The notes beneath the pieces are model-generated. The model saw only the letters and a list, made by a program, of their open reading frames with translations. It ran no database searches and was not told the DNA's origin. A program made the translations under genes and the position numbers. Positions 55,727-64,000 of a stretch of 64,000 bases of DNA are shown piece by piece (the first letter of the stretch is position 1; each line of letters begins with the position of its first letter). This stretch comes from Planoprotostelium fungivorum (taxonomy: Eukaryota; Evosea; Variosea; Cavosteliida; Cavosteliaceae): positions 62,001 to 126,000 of the forward strand of contig MDYQ01000395.1 of assembly GCA_003024175.1 (NCBI GenBank). The letters are read 5' to 3'.

Positions 55727-57727
55727 ATGGTCAAGCCATACAGTCTGACGTCCAGCAGCTCACAGTACTCTGAGGACAGCTTCACGATGGAGGTGAGGGT
55801 AGAGATCGAATGAGGGGTAACATGCGGACCAGAGCATCGTCGAGCACCAGTTCAAACCTCTAGAGGACATCTGGGATAGACAAGATCACCCTTCAGATGA
55901 AGAGACGGAGGCGTTTAGCCAGAGACTATACAGCCGATTCTCAACATCGAATGAGAGAGCCGTTCCTTTGATATCATGGCTTGTTCTACGCGAGATAGGT
56001 GATTCGACGAATGTCCGTTGGTGGTCTGATTTACATTATCACAGAAGGGGGATTCGACTTTCGTAAGACGTCTCTGTCATCTCGCACCATCTTCTATCTG
56101 CTTCATTCGAAGTTGACGATTCGATTCTTGCAGATGGTCATTTCGACCTTCCAGGAGATGAAACAGGTGACGAGACTGCCGATCCCCCATCTGAACCCTC
56201 TGCAGGTGACAGAAGACCCCTTAGCTAGAAGTTCTTCCTTTCTAGACGTTCTTTTGTCATCCATTGAAGATGTCCCAGTGTGAGTTCATCCTCTAAACCA
56301 CGTCTGAGATGATATACAGAGATGTTAGAAGATATCTTCACACCTTCCATCACAGCGTCGGTACTCGGATAGAGGCCACTGAGGGTATCCCATTCGCGGC
56401 CGTGTACTTTTTCGAGCAGATCATCTTCCCCTTTCTCTCATCTCAAGATGAGAAATCGACTGGTTCGTCACCAACGAGGTATGGACCTTCATCTTCGTTT
56501 GTCCTCACATGTCACCAGAGGCATCGTCCACTGCTTGCAACAAGTATTTGGAGGAGAAACTGCCCACTTGAACAACTATCAGCTTAGAGACAAGGTAACG
56601 TCGTCGGCTCCATCATCTGATCTCTGATTGTCTAATCAGATGCACGACTGGTTCGTTCAGGTCATCGATGAGGTGCAGAGTTACACAGCTGACATCCAAT
56701 GATTTAAAGACATGACAGATCGAGATCACCAAGTACGAAAAATTGATCGCCTGCTCTTCTGTCGTTCTGGCGAAAAAGTCCACGGAAGAAGATCAGAAGT
56801 TTTTGGAATGGATCAATCAGCTCAGAGGCCCTGTCAGTGAACCAGAAGACGCCGAGGTGATGAGCATCACGATCATCGTCTTCGATGCGAACTGAGCATC
56901 TACAGCGTGAATACATGAGACAGCAACTTCTCGAAAAGATCAATTGTAAAACATGGAAAGTCATGGTAGAAAAAGAATCGGAACGTTTCCAATTCTACAG
57001 CAGAAAAGAGCCGGTGCGTGTTGTATTGTAGACGAAGCACTGACACTGTGGTACAGGGCATACCCAGTACGGCAGCTAAGATACAGACTCGCATCTACTT
57101 GCCGCTCAGAGAAGCTGTACAGCAGTGGTCGACGAGAATGTGGAGTCCAGAGGATGACGACATGATCAAGGTGTCCTTTCGTTTCTCTCTACCTTCTCTC
57201 TACCCTCTGACTGATGATGTTGACAGTACTACAAGCTAGAGCCGCAGGACAATGGTGACATCCACGCTATCGTCAATTTCAAGCTGCCGCCTCCCTTTCA
57301 GAATCGTCTGTGGTCGTGGTACGTCAGCGAGAAGTGGACCTCACATCGTGTCGTACGCATGGGCTGGAACGCACCACACCCTCCCGTCAAAGGCTGCGTC
57401 GTGGGACACGTGTACTGTGAGATCTGTCGATCTACAAGGATGTAGATGAGCTGAGGGTAGACAGTGGAAGGAGAGGTGTACGAAGAAGTGGAAGAGGGAG
57501 TCACTGATGTCACCATGATATTACACGCGACGACGAAGGGTAATATTCCGGCCTGGGTGAGATGATGACGTCACGTGACGTCACTGACGGACCTGTAGGT
57601 GGAGAATATATCACTGGGCAAGCAGGCGACGAAATTTCGTAAATTGACGAAGAAGATCAACCGGACGGGAGCAACGAGATCTCCATCGAAACGATCGACT
57701 TCATCATCGAGTGTGAGCGAAATGTGA
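55727..57727 (+). CDS. START-domain protein (tandem copy 1)
   Basis: ATG at 55727 gives MVKPYSLTSSSSQYSEDSFT, as in copy 2. An alpha-helical N-terminal half follows (QRLYSRFSTSNERAVPLIS W, SSRTIFYLLHSKLTIRFLQM, RRYLHTFHHSVGTRIEATEG, AVYFFEQIIFPFLSSQDEKS), whose family I do not recognise; a RasGAP-like helical array is one possibility. A coiled region leads to the C-terminal START-like part: VVRMGWNAPHPPVKGCVVGH, then VYEEVEEGVTDVTMILHATT KGNIPAWVENISLGKQATKF RKLTKKINR. The SIPAW...KxxxxxRKL end is typical of START. Many introns; the gene ends at 57727. It probably binds a lipid in the cytosol. A near twin follows at 58022. Confidence 0.6.
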
Positions 57728-58021
57728 GAACATAAAACGAAGAGAGGCATGCTGTTCAGCGATTTTGGATGCAGAATTCGAGAAAGGTGTCTGCCTTCTG
57801 AATGTGATTTGGTGCTCATACCGCAAAATCGCCTCCCTGTGAAATATCTAAATTGTGGCATAAAGAGCGGAAAGGAAAGAGCGTGACTGTCAAAATCGTG
57901 CCAAGTGTGTTGACGAGACGCCTTGGGCCAAGTTTACTCAGGAGCTGACGAGTTCAAATTGATTAATGAGCGGGTTCAGACAGCCAACGCCATTGACAAC
58001 ATAACTTCTCATCGACACACG

Positions 58022-60007
58022 ATGGTCAAGCCATACAGTCTGACGTCCAGCAGCTCACATCATTCGGACGACAGCTTCACGTTGGAGGTGAGCACGAGAC
58101 GTCTTTATGAAGTGGTGATTAGTCTACAGAGCATCGTGGAGAGCCAGTTCAAGCCGATAGAGGATATTCTTACCCGACAAGATGACCCCACGGACGAAGA
58201 CACCCTCATAATGAGCCAGCGACTATACAGCCGTTTCTCGACTTCGAACGAGAGGGTCGTTCCACTTATATCGTGGCTGGTTCAACGCGAGCTAGGTGAT
58301 GTGGAGATATGACGCCGACCGATTTACGTTATCACAGAAGCGGGGTTCAACTTCGGTCAGAAGTCTCTGTCTTCTCGAACGATTCTACTGCTCCTGAATT
58401 CTGAGTTGACGGTTCGACTCCTACAGACAGTGCTTTTGACCTTCCAAGCGACAAATCAGGTAATGTCCAAGAGATGATCTTTCTTTTGAATAGTCCGTAG
58501 GTAACAGAAGATCCGTTTCTAGCGACTTCTTCCTTTCTCGACGTCCTGTCATCGTCCATAGATGATGTCCCAGTGTGAGTTCATCCTTCAAACATCTCCC
58601 TTTGAGAGGACATCAATCTGAAACGACATATAGAAACGTTAGAAGATACCTTCACACTTTCCATCACAGCGTCGGCACTCGCATAGAGGACGCCGAGGGT
58701 GTTCCCTTCGTTGCCGTATACTTTTTCGAGCAGATCATCTTCCCCTTTCTCTCATCTCAAGATCAGAAGTCGGTTGGTTCATCGTCAGCCAGGTGAGAAC
58801 GTCACTGAGAGTCTGTTCTAACGTGTGACAGGAGTGTCGTCGAATATCTGAGCCAAGTCTTTCAAGGCTCCATGATTGAACCAAACGGCTCTCAACTCAG
58901 AGATACGGTAACATCATGATGATGGCTCCATCTTCTTCATCTGACATCATCAGATCCACGATTGGTTCGATCAAGTCATCGATGAGGTATCAACCCTGTA
59001 CTTCATCTTCTCCACATCACTAAAGTGCATCAGGATGAGATCACTAAATACGAGAAGCTGATCGCCTGCTCTTCCGCAATCGAAAAATCTTCCGTGGAAG
59101 AAGATCAGAAGTTTTTAGAATGGATTAATCAGCTCAGAGGCCCCGTCAGTGAACCAGAAGATGCCGAGGTGATGATCAGCACGATCATCGTCTTTTATAG
59201 CTGTTGAATATCTGCAGCGTGAATACATGAGACAGCAACTTCTCGAAAAGATCAATTGTAAAACATGGAAGATGATGATGCAGAAAGAGAAGAATCATTA
59301 TAGATTCTACAGCAGAAAAGAACCGGTGCGTGTAGCCTTGTAGACGAAGCACATGACACTGTGGTACAGGGTATATCCAGCACGGCAGCCAAGATACAAA
59401 CTCGCATCTACTTGCCGCTCAGAGAGGCTGTACAGCAGTGGTCGACGAGAATGTGGAGTCCAGAGGATGACGACATGATCAAGGTGTCCTTTCGTTTCTA
59501 TCTGCCTTCTGTCAACTGATGATATTGACAGTACTACAAGCTAGAACCACAGGACAATGGTGATATTCGAGCATCCGCTTATTTCAAGCTACCATCTCCC
59601 TTTCAGAATCGCGTGTGGTGTTGGAACGTCAGCGAGAAGTGGACTTCTCATCGTGTCGTACGCATGGGCTGGAACGCACCACACCCTCCCGTCAAAGGCT
59701 GCGTCGTGGGACACGTGTACTGTGAGATCTGTCGATCTACAAGGATGTAGATGAGCTGAGGGTAGACAGTGGAAGGAGAGGTGTACGAAGAAGTGGAAGA
59801 GGGAGTTACTGATGTCACCATGATATTACACGTGTCGAGTCAGGGAAACATGCCGGCCTGGGTGAGATGATGACTTCACGTGACGTCATTGACAGTCTGT
59901 AGGTGGAGAAAATGTCACTGAGTAAGCAGGCGGATAAGTTCCGCAAGTTGACGGAGAAGATCAACCGAACAAACATGTCTGTCACCGTTGAGACTGGACG
60001 AAATTGA
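58022..60007 (+). CDS. START-domain protein (tandem copy 2)
   Basis: This is a paralogue of 55727-57727 along its whole length: MVKPYSLTSSSSHHSDDSFT, SIVESQFKPIEDILTRQDDP, NERVVPLISWLVQRELGD, NVRRYLHTFHHSVGTRIEDA, VPFVAVYFFEQIIFPFLSSQ, ITKYEKLIACSSAIEKSSVE, LREAVQQWSTRMWSPEDDD, VEEGVTDVTMILHVSSQGNM PAWVEKMSLSKQADKFRKLT. Exon-intron structure matches copy 1. A block of about 160 bp spanning the VVRMGW...VVGH exon and the following intron is virtually identical to copy 1, more so than flanking exons, which suggests gene conversion. An upstream in-frame ATG at 57923 is possible, but copy 1 supports 58022. Ends at 60007. Confidence 0.6.
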
Positions 60008-60289
60008 TACACTATAAATACATACTACTACCACTGTTGAGAATGTAGTCTCACCTCTTCCGCCGCCCAAACTTGCCGCTCTATCGGTAAATCCTCTTCC
60101 AAAGTAGTGTACCTGAGTCAAGGACAGACCTACTCAGGATCTCACGACAGTTCAACTGGGATTCTTGTCATTCAGCTTCGGCTTGGTATCGTGGCCTCTC
60201 TCTGAGGAGGATAGATTTCACCCTGCCAATGTTATCTTTTACTGTGAAGACTTGTCACGTGCACGATCGATGAGACGGTGGAAATGAGA

Positions 60290-61376
60290 TCACGTCTCTT
60301 TATCTTTCTTGTCCAGATATTTAGCCACGAGCCTCTTGAAGGGAGAGAGTGTGGGTAGGACGGCCACCAGAGACAGGACGATGAGCATGACGAAGATCTT
60401 CCAGTCGAACAGCTCCCCGGTGGATGTGATCTGATGCAATGTGATACCCGCTCTGACTGCCACGAACGTCTGTGGCATCACCCCTTCAAATTTTCAGTCA
60501 CAAGAGAACATCATTGTCGATGATTATGTCATCAACATCTCAAACGGTGTGATGTGATGATCTTTGATGAACTCACCAAAGAAGGTAGCCAGAGCGAAGA
60601 GATGAAGTGATATACCGACAATGGGTGACGCAATATTGACGAACCAATTCGGGACCACAGGTGTGAAGCGGAGAAATAAAACGTAATTGAAGATATTATT
60701 CTTCCTCTTTTGGACCTAGAAGATTTCATCATCTACAACGTTGTAGATCGTCACCTCATCGTGAAGAAACGAGATACGTTGGGGGAACCATTGGGTGATG
60801 AGACTGCGGCACAAATATTTGGACACCAAGAAGGAGTTGCATGCACCAACGGTGGATAGCTGGTGGTTTCATTTGAATGAGACGGAACGCATGACTCACT
60901 GTACAGACGAGGAGGAATCCCACGTAAAATCGGAAGATGGCACCTGCTAAGATGCTGAGAAAGACTGAACCTGGTATAGAGAACGTTTGGAGGCTGTCGT
61001 TCGATCATCAGCGTGAGGTCGATTGATGGGAGATGATTGATCTCACAATAGATAAGCGAGACTGTAACCCACTATGACTATGAAATAATAGTCTTCCGTG
61101 TAGAGGTCGAGCACGCTGCTGATGTCTCGCACATCAGATAGACTCCGTGGTAATCGTATCAATTTGGACTTCTGGTCCACTCTGTTCATGAGTCAAAGAT
61201 CATACCATTTCGAATCTTCACGTCAGACTGGGGAAGTTGTGATACACGAGAAAGAGAGAAGAGAGGAAAATGAGGACCAAAAGGGCGAGGATGGACAAGT
61301 TTTTTCTCAATCCCTCCTGTTATCGTTTGTCAGACTCTGTCTATCGGCACATAGAACATGCGCTGTCGCTCACCAT
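60290..61376 (-). CDS. TMEM41-like VTT-domain (DedA/SNARE-associated) membrane protein
   Basis: Spliced exons give a TMEM41 protein: first TM NLSILALLVLIFLSSLFLVY HNFPSL, LPRSLSDVRDISSVLDLYTE DYYFIVIVGYSLAYLL, YIFLQTFSIPGSVFLSILAG AIFRFYVGFLLVCT, YLCRSLITQWFPQRISFLHD, NYVLFLRFTPVVPNWFVNIA SPIVG, VMPQTFVAVRAGITLHQIT and KIFVMLIVLSLVAVLPTL, ending LDKKDKET at 60290. These are the F..FxxxPGS and RxTPxxPNWFxN VTT motifs. TMEM41B is an ER phospholipid scramblase needed for autophagosome formation. The start is best explained by ATG at 61376 directly followed by an intron (ATG|GTGAGC...ATAACAG) joining to EGLRKN. It is divergent from the Sec20 gene, about 80 bp between starts. Confidence 0.85.
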
Positions 61377-61456
61377 GCTACCGACCGCCAGCAATTTGTG
61401 CCCAATTTTCTACTGCACAATCAATTGAAACAGATCACATCACATCCCCCACATAC

Positions 61457-62458
61457 ATGCAGGCAACTGTGTCACGAACACCGAGGAACGTCAAAACAAC
61501 GGTCGTTCCAGACAGATCTATTCTATCCAGAATCGATGAACTCGTGCAGACGGAGTTGTCCATACAGAGAGACATCGCGTCGCTGAGCCGAAAAGATGTA
61601 ACACCAAAAGAGGTGCGTATACAGTCGACATCTCACTCCTAACATTAAAAGATAGCGGACGAGAACATTCGAATCAAAGAGCGAATTGCAGAGTTTCACA
61701 ACACGATCAAGTCCTTGAAGAGGATCGCACAAGAACAGACGGACGATCAGACGAGAGAGAAGGCCATCGAGAAGATTCAATCTCATCTGAAAGAAGAAGA
61801 AAAGTCAGTCACACCCTCTCATCTTCTCTGACCTTCCCACAGCCTCACGAGCGATTTGAGAAAAGCCAACATCTTACACAAATTGAAATCGGAAGAAAAA
61901 GTAAGCTCCATCTTCATTTCACCACTGCTGATCTCTTAATCAGGCTGCACAAGAGAGGGAATTACTGTTGGGAGGAGACAATACAGTCGCAGAGCTCAGA
62001 CAATTGAGAGGAAAGCAAGATGCGGCCAAGGCCAGCGAGCTTCTGTCCGAAGACCTGTCTCGAATTCGCTCGAGAATGAGATCTGAAGCAGAACGAAGTG
62101 CAGAGGCATTGAAAGAATTAGAAAGGTCATCTCACGTCGAATCATTCGAACATCATCAATCTATCACCGATACACCATCACATACGTCACAGCCATCACT
62201 TCATCGTCTCATCTCGACCTGTGTATTGAGACATCAGACAGATCATCCAAGGTGATCGAGAACACCGTCACCGAACACAAAGGCATGACAGGATCCATCA
62301 GAGCCGGGCGCGCCGCTCTGACCAAGTTACAGAGGAGGGAGAAGACGGATCGGTTTCTCATCATGCTGGCTCTCATCTTCTTCTTTCTCGTCGTACTGTA
62401 TATCCTCAAGACAAGACTGAGGGTCAGCTTCAGTATACTATTGTATCCATTTTCATAA
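61457..62458 (+). CDS. Sec20/BNIP1-type SNARE
   Basis: ATG at 61457 gives MQATVSRTPRNVKTTVVPDR, then helical heptads ILSRIDELVQTELSIQRDIA and ENIRIKERIAEFHNTIKSLK. After two introns: LTSDLRKANILHKLKSEEKA AQERELLLGGDNTVAELRQL. The SNARE motif is ELLSEDLSRIRSRMRSEAER SAEALKELE, then SSKVIENTVTEHKGMTGSIR AGRAALTKLQRREKTDRFLI. A C-terminal TM anchor follows (MLALIFFFLVVLYILKTRLR). This is the Sec20 layout (RE-x-x-D then a TM ending VLYIL-K-x-R-L). Sec20 is a Q-SNARE for Golgi-to-ER retrograde traffic. The frame stops at 62458, but a GTCAGC donor after RLR could add a short exon. Confidence 0.8.
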
Positions 62459-62634
62459 AGAAGATGCAGAGAGCATGACTCGTGGGTTCGTCTATCGATT
62501 CAGTCAACTTGTTCAGTTATGTATAGAGTTGGAGTTTATCCATCAGCAAGTCCTCCATCGAGAGAGAATAAATTCGATTAAAATGAAAACAGCCCAATTC
62601 TCGTGTCATTTCGTGTATTCGATTCGTGTATAAC

Positions 62635-63342
62635 TTAGAGAGCCTTGTGGACGACTGGGACGGGGAACCCTTGAGCGGCCAGAGCCTCCATGCTTCCTCC
62701 CTTGACTCCCAGCTCACGCTCGACGAGCAGCTCTCTCTGGAGGACGGGGGCCTCGACGACCTTCTCGTAGATGTTCTTCGTCTCTTGGATGAGCGTCGTT
62801 TGGATGATGTCCTTCTCAAGAACGGGCTGGACCTCCTCGATGATGGTCTTCTTGATCCTGCACCGCGAGTCAGAACGGGATCACATTCTTGGTTGGTGGA
62901 TGATGGGAAGAGGTGTCGATTCACTCACACTTCGTTGACGATGGGAGCGTGGACGACTTGAGATCGGAGGGTGGCATCGACATCGACGGTGGGGGCAACG
63001 TAGTTCACTGGAATGGGAGCGGCCTTCTCTACCATGACCTCTCTGACTTCGGCGGCCAGCTCTCTCTTCTCGACCAGAGTGGGCTTGATCTCAGTCTCAT
63101 GCAGTCTCTCGGTGACTTGCTTCACGGCGAGCTGCTCTCTCTCTCTGTAGATGACGGGCTGGATCTCCTCCTTCATGACGGGGTGGATGTGCTCGTGGAC
63201 GACGGTCTCCTTCTATAAGATGGAGTCAATCGACAGCCGATCGATCGCGATTCGGACACACCTGAATGACCTCAGTCTTCAGGGGAGCGACGGTCTCGGT
63301 TCTGATGGTGGCTTCGGTGACTTGGACGTTGGTAGCTTGCAT
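62635..63342 (-). CDS. Val/Glu/His-rich charged repeat protein
   Basis: ATG at 63342 gives MQATNVQVTEATIRTETVAP LKTEVIQ. After an intron it continues KETVVHEHIHPVMKEEIQPV IYREREQLAVKQVTERLHET, EIKPTLVEKRELAAEVREVM, APIPVNYVAPTVDVDATLRS. A second intron leads to IKKTIIEEVQPVLEKDIIQT, EKVVEAPVLQRELLVERELG and ends VPVVHKAL at 62635. The loose repeat V-x-(E/H)-x-(I/V)-x-P-(V/I) recurs. It resembles charged, low-complexity fungal allergen-like and plant hydrophilin-like proteins, so a stress or desiccation role is possible but unproven. There is no signal peptide or TM. Confidence 0.6.
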
Positions 63343-63736
63343 TGTGTGTGTTTGTGTGTTGTTCGTGTGGTTGAATTGTGTTCTGCAGTGTATCTTAGGC
63401 TCAAAATTCTAAGCGAAAACTCCCGGAGTCATATTTCTCCGGGGAGTTCCATCTACACCATTTCTCCGGACAAATACGAGAATAAATCCTGATGAAATGT
63501 TCGTGTTATTGATTTAAAGATTAGAGGTGGTGCTGTTAGTTGTCGTGTGAAACTTACACCGAAGCACTTGAAATCGCCCGTAGAAAGCAAGCATCAAGGC
63601 GAAAGTCAATCATTGGCGATCACTCCCTCGATCATGCCACAGAAAAACAGGAGTGGCTGCAATTGTCTACATATCAATCACCGATAGATGACAATCGTCA
63701 CCTTCTCAGAACACTGCTTCACCACAATCTTTTGTT
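63343..63736. other. intergenic, nothing recognised
   Basis: About 390 bp upstream of the charged repeat gene and downstream of the SerB-like gene. A short inverted pair (ACTCCCGGAGTCATATTTCT near 63420) is probably incidental. Confidence 0.35.
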
Positions 63737-64000
63737 TTATAACGCGATGAGATCGCTCAAACCGATCAGATCGGCACCCTTCACAGTCGGATGCTTACTG
63801 ATGGCGGCGTCCAAACTCGAAGTCTGAGACGGTTCGTATCCCAGAAAGTGACACAAGAAGTTCATCGGTGAGTGATCCACATGATGTGGCGTGTGCTGTT
63901 TCAAGATGGTTTTCGCATGAAAAGCGACCCCCAGCCCAGCGTTTCCCACCATAAACTTGTCGTTCGATCCATCACCCATGGCGATACTCTATAGATCAAC
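63737..64000 (-). CDS. SerB-like HAD phosphatase (3' end only)
   Basis: The gene is on the minus strand and its 5' part lies beyond the right edge. The visible exon reads SIAMGDGSNDKFMVGNAGLG VAFHAKTILKQHTPHHVDHS, PMNFLCHFLGYEPSQTSSLD and ends LIGLSDLIAL at 63737. GDGxND is HAD motif IV, and GxGVAxHAKxxxxxxA...HxDL...LG is the standard C-terminus of bacterial-type phosphoserine phosphatase (SerB). The likely reaction is phosphoserine to serine, the last step of serine synthesis, but the nucleophile motif is not visible here. Confidence 0.75.

Noticed and set aside
1-64000. CRISPR arrays, bacterial operons, rRNA genes, LTR or other virus-like elements
   Set aside because: I looked for regular direct repeats with spacers, Shine-Dalgarno-led gene chains, rRNA motifs, and reverse transcriptase, integrase or capsid motifs, and saw none.

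Overview
This window is eukaryotic nuclear DNA from a compact, intron-rich genome. Nearly every gene is broken by very short introns (about 35-70 nt, mostly GTGAG/GTACGT...CAG/TAG). Intergenic gaps are often 50-600 bp and several genes have an AATAAA almost on the stop codon. Gene content fits a free-living amoebozoan of the protosteloid/variosean kind: TIG-repeat receptors, LRR receptors, TKL-like pseudokinases, homeodomain genes, START and Dabb proteins, an OSCA/TMEM63 channel, TMEM41, Sec20 and glycogen debranching enzyme. That placement is inference from content only.

Layout. 0-5 kb: 2H-phosphoesterase/LENG9-like gene cut by the left edge, secreted LamG protein, F-box/Sec7 protein, HEAT-repeat protein. 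5-16.5 kb: two near-identical CYKGAC-repeat secreted protein genes form an inverted pair. They enclose a membrane-pyrophosphatase-like gene that has lost the catalytic motifs and an LRR-GPS-TM-pseudokinase receptor, which are divergently transcribed. 17-19.3 kb: a small putative gene, two homeobox genes and a homeobox remnant. 19.5-25.4 kb: glycogen debranching enzyme. 25.5-27.6 kb: tandem pair of secreted proteins, then tRNA-Glu(CTC). 28-32.6 kb: dynamin-family GTPase flanked by two small paralogous genes. 33-40.2 kb: double-Dabb secreted protein, short-chain dehydrogenase, multipass membrane protein, KP4-like secreted protein, purple-acid-phosphatase-like protein. 40.7-48.5 kb: very large TIG-repeat receptor with GPS, TM and pseudokinase. 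48.8-53.3 kb: EGF-like/7TM protein and OSCA/TMEM63-like channel, convergent. 53.9-64 kb: MTFR1-like protein, tandem START-domain genes, TMEM41-like VTT protein divergent from a Sec20 SNARE, a charged repeat protein, and a SerB-like phosphatase cut by the right edge.

The most unusual signals are: (1) short introns in unrelated genes that share one sequence, in both orientations, which look like introner-type elements; (2) a genome-style iterated word CTACAACG found in introns and exons, on both strands and in all three codon phases; (3) two different receptors that put a GPCR-proteolysis-site (GPS) motif in front of a single TM and a cytoplasmic pseudokinase; (4) a pyrophosphatase-fold protein with degenerate catalytic motifs and an added ectodomain. 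Exon structures were worked out by eye from splice signals, reading frame and family similarity, so individual junctions may be off by a few bases.
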